In this document: piece after piece, positions 24,125-30,908 of the stretch
How positions within the stretch are numbered: the first letter of the stretch is position 1
Layout: the number at the start of each line of letters is the position of its first letter
IMG/VR virus record: IMGVR_UViG_3300000929_000088
Span: 1-34,746 of that record
Strand: one strand, 5' to 3'
Source of the DNA: a virus
DNA: 34,746 bases
Notes under the pieces: generated by a model
What the model was told of the DNA's origin: nothing
What the model saw: only the letters and a program-made list of their open reading frames with translations
Database searches by the model: none
Made by a program: the position numbers and the translations under genes

Positions 24125-24586
24125 TCAATGGAGGCCCAGCATTGTCCTTGTGAAATCTTGGTACTTGACCCGAAGTACTGCCACAAGTTTGTCCATGTTC
24201 TCATCAGTTAGTCCTATTATTCCTTGACCATATTTGTCAAAAAGATTGTCACCATTTTCCTTGTCTGCACCATCTGAATCTATCACCAGAGAGTCATTCA
24301 AAACTATCACAAACATCAACCTAAAGAATTCACCAGTGTCCTCAAGAGTATAGTGGTCCATGAATTTTTTCCTACCTCCAGAGAGTATCTCTGTGAGTTG
24401 AGAATACCATCCAATCACATCACCATCCTCATCAATCCCTTCCTTTCTTAGTTGGTCATTTTGTATCCAGTGGAGTATCATTCTCCTCACATTTCCATCC
24501 ACAGAATCATACCACACAAGGGCATCTGTGAGGAGTCTTGTCTTCCTCAAAATTGTCCCCACTTCTGTCTTCATCACATCAATCAT
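24125..24586 (-). CDS. Tail assembly chaperone candidate, first
   Basis: A 153-residue protein, first gene of the tail operon. It is helical, with MILHWIQNDQLRKEG and a conserved-looking end YGQGIIGLTDENMDKL. Position between tail tube and tape measure suggests a chaperone that coats the tape measure. The palindrome TGTTAAGAATTTAACA (24603-24588) lies directly before the ATG, so a bound protein would block translation start or transcription. The next gene follows at four bases. Function by context. Confidence 0.55.
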   Translation of the reverse strand: MIDVMKTEVGTILRKTRLLTDALVWYDSVDGNVRRMILHWIQNDQLRKEGIDEDGDVIGWYSQLTEILSGGRKKFMDHYTLEDTGEFFRLMFVIVLNDSLVIDSDGADKENGDNLFDKYGQGIIGLTDENMDKLVAVLRVKYQDFTRTMLGLH

Positions 24587-24587
24587 C

Positions 24588-24603
24588 TGTTAAATTCTTA
24601 ACA
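24588..24603. promoter_or_regulatory. Palindrome TGTTA-N6-TAACA at tail operon start
   Basis: TGTTAAATTCTTAACA on the plus strand, ending two bases before the tail operon ATG (minus strand). A half copy TGTTAAATTTTCAAC follows at 24609-24623. The same motif lies before the early operon (9506-9521) and the GP88 gene (33785-33800). Confidence 0.6.
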
Positions 24604-24826
24604 TGGTTTGTTAAATTTTCAACGAGCCTCTAGCCCAGTGTTTATGGGCATCCAGCACTTCTCTGATTTTCCATACTACGACACCAGAAAAGCACTAAAG
24701 TCTCTTAAAACGCATTTAAATGCTATTTATGGCCATTTGCCACTTTTTCAATAATTCCATTTTTTTGAGCAAAAATCACCTTGAAATTGACTCAAAATTT
24801 GTCCACATTTAACTCCTAAATTTAGC
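24604..24826. other. Control region between tail-tube and tail operons
   Basis: About 220 bases without a gene. It holds the terminator of the capsid and tail-tube operon at its right edge (24827), the five-copy element (24684-24736), the 23-base block shared with 33871-33893 (24653-24675) and the GCCCA hairpin 24633-24649. Nothing else is evident. Confidence 0.7.
24684..24736 (-). repeat. Five-copy intergenic element, copy C
   Basis: Minus-strand GGCCATAAATAGCATTTAAA, then TTTTAAGAGACTTTA and TTTTCTGG. It is the most divergent copy, with about nine extra bases in the first half. Downstream it shares CAGCACTTCTCTGATTTTCC (on the plus strand) with the 33902 copy. Confidence 0.7.
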
Positions 24827-24856
24827 AAAAAAGGGGTGCATTTTCACACACCCCTT
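24827..24856 (-). terminator. Terminator after 53-aa gene
   Basis: Minus-strand AAGGGGTG and CACCCCTT form an 8-bp stem around a 10-base loop, followed by TTTT. It closes the capsid and tail-tube operon about 30 bases after the stop at 24886. Confidence 0.85.
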
Positions 24857-24885
24857 CCACCAATTTATCCACTAAATTCTCCAGA

Positions 24886-25047
24886 CTATTTGCTTGGAGT
24901 TTTTCCTTTTTTTGGATTTGCTTGCTGGTGTGCTTCCTTTACAATATCCCTCCGAATGTGTCCAAAATTTTCATAGGCCTCACTCAATTTGACTCCTTCA
25001 AGTGACTCAAATGAAAAGCACAAATTTCCAATTTTGATATTTTTCAT
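24886..25047 (-). CDS. Small protein after tail tube, 53 aa
   Basis: A 53-residue protein beginning MKNIKIGNLC and ending GKTPSK. It has a strand-turn at the start, an acidic-polar helix (ESLEGVKLSEAYENF) and a basic tail. It starts 10 bases after the tail-tube stop and ends right before a terminator, so it is the last gene of the capsid operon. It may be a small tail component or chaperone. The frame and placement are convincing; the function is not known. Confidence 0.65.
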   Translation of the reverse strand: MKNIKIGNLCFSFESLEGVKLSEAYENFGHIRRDIVKEAHQQANPKKGKTPSK

Positions 25048-25057
25048 CGTGATAATT

Positions 25058-25963
25058 TTATACGGTTACAGATTCAGCAGTCCCATCAAATCCTACTTTT
25101 GCCACAGTCAATCTCACTGCATCTGGAGGAGTTACTCCAGCATGTGTGATAGTGTATGTACCATCTGGATTTTCTACTACTAGAGACACTGCCAATGGAA
25201 GTCCAGAAGATACTTCTGTCACAGTCCAGTCAGTCACAAGTCCAGCACCTACATACTTTAATTTGTTGAATGCAGTCCCATAGTCAAAAGATGCCTCCAC
25301 CACTATCTCAGTGGCTGATGCTGATGTGATATTCAAGTTCACATCCACAAGTCCCTTCAATGATGAGAAGTCAATTCCAGCCTCCTCAGATGTCACCATG
25401 TACATTGTTGACTCGTCAAAGTTTCTGTCAAAATCAAAGCCTAGCATGATTTTCTGAACAGTGGAATCAGTTGCAAACATGAAGCGAGGGTCCCAAGAAG
25501 CATTGTCCACTGGGATAGGATATAAAAATCCATCAACCTCAGAGCCTATCAAGCTACCATTGACATCAACTATGTACACACCAAAGTCCACACATCTTGC
25601 AGCACTCAACTTGCCCAAAAATGTTGGAGTTGAGTCATCTGCCCAAAGTTCTCCAGAAAATGAGCGTTTTCCTTGTCTAAGGAAGGCCATTCTCCCAGAG
25701 TTAGCCTCTTCAAATTGAGAGTCTGCTTTTGGTAATTCAACATTCTCAAATGTTGGAATTGGAAACCATCTTTGAGATGGGTCAGCAGCATTGACGAAGT
25801 CTGCCCAGTTTGGGATTCCAGCACTCAAGTCAATACCATTCAAGTTGCCATCCTTATCTTTCAGAGGTACTTGAATCAAGTTGTTTGTCACACTAAAAAG
25901 TGGGACACAGTTTGGTCTTCCAGTATCAGAAAGACCCACATTGCAGTCGCATCCTATTGCCAT
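25058..25963 (-). CDS. Major tail (tube) protein candidate
   Basis: A 301-residue beta-rich protein, encoded after the connector genes and before the tail chaperone and tape measure genes, the usual site of the tail-tube subunit. The first 215 residues would form the tube domain. The last 85 (LVDVNLNITSASATEIVVEASF onward, ending in TYTITHAGVTPPDAVRLTV) look like an Ig-like surface domain, as in several long-tailed phages. The leader AAAACCGAGAAAAT before the ATG is shared with the capsid and amidase genes, consistent with high late expression. Assigned by position and composition. Confidence 0.65.
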   Translation of the reverse strand: MAIGCDCNVGLSDTGRPNCVPLFSVTNNLIQVPLKDKDGNLNGIDLSAGIPNWADFVNAADPSQRWFPIPTFENVELPKADSQFEEANSGRMAFLRQGKRSFSGELWADDSTPTFLGKLSAARCVDFGVYIVDVNGSLIGSEVDGFLYPIPVDNASWDPRFMFATDSTVQKIMLGFDFDRNFDESTMYMVTSEEAGIDFSSLKGLVDVNLNITSASATEIVVEASFDYGTAFNKLKYVGAGLVTDWTVTEVSSGLPLAVSLVVENPDGTYTITHAGVTPPDAVRLTVAKVGFDGTAESVTV

Positions 25964-25967
25964 ATTT

Positions 25968-25977
25968 TCTCGGTTTT
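25968..25977 (-). promoter_or_regulatory. Late leader motif AAAACCGAGA before tail tube
   Basis: Matches AAACCGAGA before the amidase and AAAAACGAGA before the capsid gene. The CpG inside is notable in a CpG-poor genome. Confidence 0.55.
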
Positions 25978-25994
25978 ATTAATTATTAAAAAAG

Positions 25995-26693
25995 TTAACA
26001 TTTACAATTCTTTTTATACTTCTGGAGAGTGAATTGCAATTCTACTCCAGAGAGATTTGCATCAATGATGTTCTGGATGAATCCAGTCTCTTGCTCCACT
26101 CCAAATCTGGAGAAGGTAATGAGTTGAAATTCCTCCACATCATCAAAATTGGATGCAGCACTAATGGCCTCAATGAGGCTGCCTACTAGCTGAGTCATTG
26201 GCTGGACCACTTGGACTCTGTGGTCCTTTGTATAGTAGTCCTTGACATTGGTCTCATCAAGAATGAACAGTCTCAAATCAGATGCCCTCTCCAGTGATTG
26301 CTCCCTTCCAAAGATTCTCTCTCTGGTGGTCTCAAGCAGCCACACAATTGGGGTCTTGCTTGTCACATCATTGGAGGCAATGGTCCACTCTCTATTGGCA
26401 GCCAGTCTGGTCCCAGTGATAAAGTATGGAGATGGGAGGTCAAATGTACCCTCAAAGATAGGCTCTGGCACTGTGTTCCCCATGTATGTGGCATTGATGC
26501 TCTCATCAAGTACCACTCCAGTGATTCTCCACTGTTCACCATCACTCACTCTGGTGAGTATCTTTCCCTCTCTGGCCCACTTGGTTTGACAAAAGTCACC
26601 AGCACCAGCAGCAGTGTTGACACCAACAATCTGGATGTCAATCTTGGACACTAGGTCCTCCACTATTGTGCAGATATCTTCTATCATAGCCAT
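25995..26693 (-). CDS. Head-tail completion protein candidate
   Basis: A 232-residue protein between the connector and the tail-tube genes, where head-closure and tail-completion proteins are usually found. It has alpha/beta character, with WAREGKILTRVSDGEQWRIT and a Cys-containing end (KKNCKC). Overlaps the connector gene by 10 bases. The name of a family is not clear to me; the role is from gene order. Confidence 0.5.
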   Translation of the reverse strand: MAMIEDICTIVEDLVSKIDIQIVGVNTAAGAGDFCQTKWAREGKILTRVSDGEQWRITGVVLDESINATYMGNTVPEPIFEGTFDLPSPYFITGTRLAANREWTIASNDVTSKTPIVWLLETTRERIFGREQSLERASDLRLFILDETNVKDYYTKDHRVQVVQPMTQLVGSLIEAISAASNFDDVEEFQLITFSRFGVEQETGFIQNIIDANLSGVELQFTLQKYKKNCKC

Positions 26694-27196
26694 GTCACTA
26701 GTCCCTTTGGTACTCCATTAAAATCATCAAAATCATAGGCATCTGGATTCTTCCAGATATACATCTGAATGGCCTTGTAACTTCTCACACCATCATTGTA
26801 TCTGGTATAGATTTGAGTGTACAAGGAGCCAGCTACTTCTGAATTCTGACCCACTGGTCTGACATTCCCATTGGGAGTCATCTGGACAATCTGGTCCTTT
26901 GTGTACTCATAGTAAATGAATCCCATCAGCATCTCCTTAATTCCATCAGAATCAAGTATCCTCCATGGAAGGTCAATAGTAAGTTCGTCAAATATCTTGA
27001 TGAATCTTGGCTCAGTGGGAGTGCCACCTCCAAGAATCAAGTCTGCATTGAATAGATTGAATAAATCCACCCCCAGCAGTTCTCTCAAGTATCTTGGCTC
27101 ATACTTATCAATGTATGACTGTATCCTTGGAATGTCATACATTCCAGTGTGCAGTTCAAACTTGCCCTCATTAAAATCACTTACTTGTACAATCAT
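26684..27196 (-). CDS. Head-tail connector protein (DUF6712-like)
   Basis: A 170-residue, mostly helical protein. Features such as IPRIQSYIDKYEPRYLRELLG (about 23-43), LPWRILDSDGIKEMLMGFIYYEY and the YKAIQMYIWKNPDAYDF end are like the DUF6712-type adaptor proteins of Bacteroidota phages, comparable in role to HK97 gp6, which form a ring under the portal. It follows the capsid gene and a small gene, as expected. The start is preceded by an A/T-rich leader. Confidence 0.6.
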   Translation of the reverse strand: MIVQVSDFNEGKFELHTGMYDIPRIQSYIDKYEPRYLRELLGVDLFNLFNADLILGGGTPTEPRFIKIFDELTIDLPWRILDSDGIKEMLMGFIYYEYTKDQIVQMTPNGNVRPVGQNSEVAGSLYTQIYTRYNDGVRSYKAIQMYIWKNPDAYDFDDFNGVPKGLVTWL

Positions 27197-27200
27197 TGTC

Positions 27201-27410
27201 TCAGTCTATTACTTGTCCAAATCCTCTCTCAGTGAAAAGTCTGGCTTGAAATGCACTCACCTTGTACTCCATCCCATTCAATAGACTGGGAGCAATCCCA
27301 TTCCCTCTGAATGTGTAGATGATTCCATCTTTGAATTCCTTCTTGATGGATTTTGGTGCTGCAGTTTTTGCCACTGGTCCAGTTGTTTTTGATGTCTGTC
27401 TCTTTGCCAT
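27201..27410 (-). CDS. Small basic head protein
   Basis: A 69-residue protein with a basic, Ala/Thr/Pro-rich N-terminus (MAKRQTSKTTGPVAKTAAPK) and a small beta domain (GIIYTFRGNG, EYKVSAFQARLF). It follows the capsid gene and a hairpin, and precedes the connector gene by four bases. It could be a minor head, decoration or assembly protein. No family is recognised. Confidence 0.6.
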   Translation of the reverse strand: MAKRQTSKTTGPVAKTAAPKSIKKEFKDGIIYTFRGNGIAPSLLNGMEYKVSAFQARLFTERGFGQVID

Positions 27411-27426
27411 TGTGCTTGTATTGTAA

Positions 27427-27470
27427 GGGAGTCAGAGCCATTGTGTGAGGACTGACTCCCTCAATTTTTT
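27427..27470. terminator. Hairpin after major capsid gene
   Basis: GGGAGTCAG and CTGACTCCC pair over nine bases. On the plus strand it is followed by TCAATTTTTT, giving a terminator-like shape for that strand, while on the minus (coding) strand the stem is followed by TTACAATAC. In the sense direction it is thus more likely a partial terminator or a 3' stabilising hairpin that raises capsid mRNA relative to downstream genes. Confidence 0.6.
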
Positions 27471-27480
27471 ATTAAATCAA

Positions 27481-28716
27481 TTAAGGCTGCAGAAGTGTTG
27501 CTTTATCAAGTGCAAAATTACCCTTAACAAATGCACCCACATTGTTTGACTTAACATAGTGACAAGCACGAGCCTCACACAATACAGTCATCATGTTGCG
27601 TGTGAAATCGTCATTGATATATCCCACTTGAATATTCAAATCCTCTCTCATTCTCACGTTTGACTTCGTGAAGTCTCCAACTAAATAATCTCCAGATGTT
27701 ACTCCATTGTTTGCCACCACTGGCACTGATGCCACTCTTGTGATTCCATCTGCCATAGGCACAAAGATTGGAAGAGTGTACTCACCAGTGGATGATTTTG
27801 TCAATTCCATAGCTGCCAAATCTGCTGGATTCATCAAGATGTAGTTTGCCATGAAATCTGCATTGGCAATCTGTGCCATTGCCACTCTCAATACATCCAA
27901 ATCATTTGCAAAAGGAATGGCTCCCACAAATTGTGCTGCTGGAGTGAAAGGTTGTGCATAAGACAATAAACCAGTAAGATTGTCACCAATTCCATCACCA
28001 GACAAAATCTGCTCATCAAGTTTCAATTCTACAATCTCAATCAATTCATTGTTAATCTCTCCACGCATGAATGACAAATCATCCACCATCTCCTTGGATA
28101 CCTTAATCCATGCAGCCACTTTTTTCACCTCTGCAGATGCCTCTACAAGGTCAAAATCTGCTTGAGGCTTTGCCACACCTTCTCCTACCATTCCAGCACC
28201 ACCTTCTGGATTCTTTTGCTCAATCCAAACTGCATATTTGTTGGTGATTCCAGCACTGTTGGAAAGTTCTCTCATGAATGGCTTTCTGCGTACAATACGA
28301 GAAACACCAGCCTCAAGTTCTGACAGACCTACAGTACCACCAGAATAGTTGCCAGTGATTGTCATGTCTCCCACTGCTTTGATTGCAAGATTCATCACTC
28401 CACCCTTCTCTCTGATGCTCTTGATTGCATCAATGTTGTCTGCAAATGCCTTGGAGATTGCATCCTTCAATCCCAATTTTTTTGCTGGCTCATCTGCTTT
28501 CTCCTTCAATCCAGCAAATTTTGCCTCAAGATTGGTGATGGCTGACTTCATTGCAGTTGCCTCATCATTCTTGTCATTCTTTTCAATCATTGTCTTGATT
28601 GATGTGATGTCCTCCTTGATTGAGTTCATCTCTTCCTTTGATGCAGTTCCTTGCATCTTCTCAGTGATTGAGTTGTTTATTTTTTCAATCACTTGTTCTG
28701 GGGTCATGTTCTCCAT
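27481..28716 (-). CDS. Major capsid protein, HK97 fold
   Basis: A 411-residue major capsid protein that builds the icosahedral shell. The N-terminal 105 residues are charged and helical (delta-like scaffold domain, with long coiled coils), to be removed by the protease encoded next door. The HK97-like body follows (about 115-411), with GNYSGGTVGLSELEAGVSRI, AAWIKVSKEMVDDL, the EQILSGDGIGDNLTGL loop, NYILMNPADLAAMEL and the C-terminal ACHYVKSNNVGAFVKG. Length and order fit the family. The leader AAAAACGAGAGGAAAC precedes the ATG. A hairpin follows the stop. Confidence 0.92.
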   Translation of the reverse strand: MENMTPEQVIEKINNSITEKMQGTASKEEMNSIKEDITSIKTMIEKNDKNDEATAMKSAITNLEAKFAGLKEKADEPAKKLGLKDAISKAFADNIDAIKSIREKGGVMNLAIKAVGDMTITGNYSGGTVGLSELEAGVSRIVRRKPFMRELSNSAGITNKYAVWIEQKNPEGGAGMVGEGVAKPQADFDLVEASAEVKKVAAWIKVSKEMVDDLSFMRGEINNELIEIVELKLDEQILSGDGIGDNLTGLLSYAQPFTPAAQFVGAIPFANDLDVLRVAMAQIANADFMANYILMNPADLAAMELTKSSTGEYTLPIFVPMADGITRVASVPVVANNGVTSGDYLVGDFTKSNVRMREDLNIQVGYINDDFTRNMMTVLCEARACHYVKSNNVGAFVKGNFALDKATLLQP

Positions 28717-28722
28717 GTTTCC

Positions 28723-28732
28723 TCTCGTTTTT
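28723..28732 (-). promoter_or_regulatory. Late leader motif AAAAACGAGA before capsid gene
   Basis: Matches the AAANCGAGA motif of the tail-tube and amidase leaders, 6 bases before the capsid ATG. It contains one of the few CpGs of the region. Confidence 0.55.
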
Positions 28733-28734
28733 AG

Positions 28735-29505
28735 TTAAAAATTATTACCTACTTTATTCCAATCAAATGCTTTGGGAATGGTCTCCAAAATATCGGCTGA
28801 GTGACCCTTGACAGTCGGCTCAGTGATGGCAAGGTCCATCATTCTAGCATTTAAAAACTTCAACCTCATCTCAAGGTTGTATTGTCTTTCATCTGTTCCC
28901 TTCCCATTGAAAATGGACTTGGTGATGACTTGTATCTCTTTATTCAATTCAATAGCCAAATCTCTCCTCTCATGACCTTTGGCCACATCTATCACTCCAG
29001 TGTACTGGTTAGCACCAAAAGTCACCGCAGAGAATTCCCAGAGGGCCAATTCTGACACCTTGAAAAATCCTCCAGCATCAAGGCTCTTGTCCTCTATGAA
29101 TTCAATCTTGTCAGATATGTATTTGAATCCAATTGAATGCTCTCTAATGATTCCATCTTTGTAGTCCTCCAGTGCATCCTTTCCATCTGTAGAGTTCCCC
29201 AATTTTGCCACCACAAAGAGGCCATTGTTGTCTTCCTCCATGGTCATTGGAAGTCCTATCTGTTTCTGCCAGTCATGATGTCTGAGGAATGCAATCTGTC
29301 TATTTGAGCCAGATTGTGGACCTCTCTCAGCAAGTGACTTGGTGAAGGCTCCCTTGACAATCATGTCCCCATCTGAGTCTATTGTGTCAAAGGATGAGAC
29401 ATACATGGCCACCTCTCTTGATGAAAGGTCCAAGTCCTTCAATGCGAAGGCTCCCTTGATGCTATAGTCTCCCAGAGAGACTCTGCTTGATTTTCTCATA
29501 ATCAT
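28735..29505 (-). CDS. Prohead maturation protease, HK97 family
   Basis: A 256-residue serine protease that trims the capsid scaffold domain during head maturation (family U35/S78). Catalytic residues are visible: His in LRHHD (76-77), Ser in REHSIGF (Ser124) and Glu in ALWEFSAVTFGANQ (157). The N-terminal EVAMYVSSFDTIDSDGDMIVKGAF (31-54) is the typical start of the domain. It ends 18 bases before the capsid start. On its upstream side it faces the divergently oriented portal gene across a 107-base region with several palindromes, an unusual arrangement. Confidence 0.93.
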   Translation of the reverse strand: MIMRKSSRVSLGDYSIKGAFALKDLDLSSREVAMYVSSFDTIDSDGDMIVKGAFTKSLAERGPQSGSNRQIAFLRHHDWQKQIGLPMTMEEDNNGLFVVAKLGNSTDGKDALEDYKDGIIREHSIGFKYISDKIEFIEDKSLDAGGFFKVSELALWEFSAVTFGANQYTGVIDVAKGHERRDLAIELNKEIQVITKSIFNGKGTDERQYNLEMRLKFLNARMMDLAITEPTVKGHSADILETIPKAFDWNKVGNNF

Positions 29506-29612
29506 GTGAATTATTATACAAAATTAACTAATTTTGTGCAGATATGATTAAAATCTAATCAATCATTGATTAAAAAATGCTCAAAATCATAAGCAAAATA
29601 TCTGCATAGCGT
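29506..29612. promoter_or_regulatory. Palindrome-rich divergent region between protease and portal
   Basis: Three inverted repeats are packed in 88 bases: ACAAAATTAACTAATTTTGT (29518-29537, perfect 9-bp arms), TAATCAATCATTGATTA (29556-29572, perfect 8-bp arms) and an outer pair GCAGATAT (29538-29545) / ATATCTGC (29598-29605) that brackets the second. The genes on either side are divergently oriented. Divergent promoters with regulator sites, or a structured DNA site, are possible. No five-copy element is present here. Confidence 0.6.
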
Positions 29613-30833
29613 ATGGGACAAGGGAATGACAATACATTCTGGGCCAATTTTTTTGGACTGAATCCAAAGGAGAACCAGAGACACATCAATCAGTGGGGAC
29701 TGAATTGGGGAAGTTCAATAGAAAACAGAGTCTGGGGAGTCAAGCAGCCCATCTGGATAGACACACATGATGCTTATCTCCATTATTTGGAAGTCCCAGA
29801 GTTGAGGACAGTCATCAATAAGAGAGCAGACATGATGGCCTCTGCCTTTCCAATTCTAGTAGATAGGGATGGAGAGAGAGTGGAGAATCACTGGGCCATT
29901 GACCTAGTGGAGAATCCAAATCCCACACAGTCATGGAGTGATGTGATATTCAGTCTCTCAGTAAATGACTCATTGTACAGTAATGTGTTCGCCTATGCAC
30001 CAAAGAGGTCCTTTGGAGTGGTCAATCTATTGGTCCCACTTCCTTCTGACAAGATTGTCATCAATACCACTGGGAAGAGACTCAGACAGATGGACATAGA
30101 GGGTCTCATTAGAGACTTCCAATTCTGCTATGATGATGGAAACAAGGACACACTGGAAGTGGATGAGGTCATCTATCTGACCACCCCAGATGGTCTGAAC
30201 ATCATCAATCCCAACAGTCGAATGGATGCCCTCAAGTATCCCCTATCAAATATCAGAGCAGCCTACAACAAAAGAAATGTCCTTCTGGAGAACATTGGAG
30301 CCATAGGAATCCTCTCAGCACAGAAGGGAGACATGGGAGGAGCAATCCCAATGACCCCAGAGGAGAAGTATGACATCCAGCGTGACTGGTACAGAAGGTC
30401 AAAGGATGAATTGATTATCACTGAGGCAGATGTCTCATGGCAGCCCATGTCATTCCCTACAAAAGACCTCATGCTCTATGAGGAATTAACTGCAGACAAG
30501 ATGGCCATTGTGGATATCTTCGGCCTCAACTCCTATGTGTTCAGCCAAGAGAAGGGAGCCACATTCTCCAATGTGAAGGAAGGTCTGAAAATGGCATACC
30601 AGACATCCATCATCCCAGACACTGAGGCCATGTATGATGGACTCTCTGAGCAGCTAGGTCTCACAAAGGATGGATTGAGATTGGTCCCAGATTTCACACA
30701 TGTGCAAGTGCTGGCAGAAGATGAGAATGAAGCAGCTAAAGCATTGGACACAAGAGCAGCAGCACTCCTCAAGATTCAGCAGTCTGGAGTCATATTGACA
30801 GATGAAGAGATGAGACTCATCCTCAATCTATAG
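29613..30833 (+). CDS. Portal protein, HK97 type, inverted orientation
   Basis: A 406-residue portal forming the dodecameric DNA gate of the head. The phage_portal family pattern is visible in ELRTVINKRADMMASAFPI (64-82), the WAIDLVENPNPTQSWSDVI block, DEVIYLTTPDGLN, and the C-terminal VDIFGLNSYVFSQEKGATFSNVKEG region, then a helical crown with DEEMRLIL. An in-frame stop (29607-29609) just before the ATG fixes the start. It is the only plus-strand gene, though it sits in the standard place between terL and the protease. Its base composition matches the rest of the genome, so foreign origin is unlikely. A five-copy element follows it in the same flipped orientation. Confidence 0.93.
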   Translation: MGQGNDNTFWANFFGLNPKENQRHINQWGLNWGSSIENRVWGVKQPIWIDTHDAYLHYLEVPELRTVINKRADMMASAFPILVDRDGERVENHWAIDLVENPNPTQSWSDVIFSLSVNDSLYSNVFAYAPKRSFGVVNLLVPLPSDKIVINTTGKRLRQMDIEGLIRDFQFCYDDGNKDTLEVDEVIYLTTPDGLNIINPNSRMDALKYPLSNIRAAYNKRNVLLENIGAIGILSAQKGDMGGAIPMTPEEKYDIQRDWYRRSKDELIITEADVSWQPMSFPTKDLMLYEELTADKMAIVDIFGLNSYVFSQEKGATFSNVKEGLKMAYQTSIIPDTEAMYDGLSEQLGLTKDGLRLVPDFTHVQVLAEDENEAAKALDTRAAALLKIQQSGVILTDEEMRLILNL

Positions 30834-30843
30834 GATGCCCATA

Positions 30844-30887
30844 GAGGCCCTTTAGAGACGATTTAAGAGACTTTATCTCATTTCTGG
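30844..30887 (+). repeat. Five-copy intergenic element, copy E, inverted
   Basis: Plus-strand GAGGCCCTTTAGAGACGATT followed by TAAGAGACTTTA and TTTCTGG. It lies between the convergent portal and terL ends and is opposite in orientation to the other four copies. Downstream TCTGGAC...GTCCAGA (30882-30906) forms a perfect 7-bp inverted repeat, and TCCAGACCCCTAT is shared with copy A. Confidence 0.8.
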
Positions 30888-30908
30888 ACCCAAACTATGT
30901 CCAGACCC

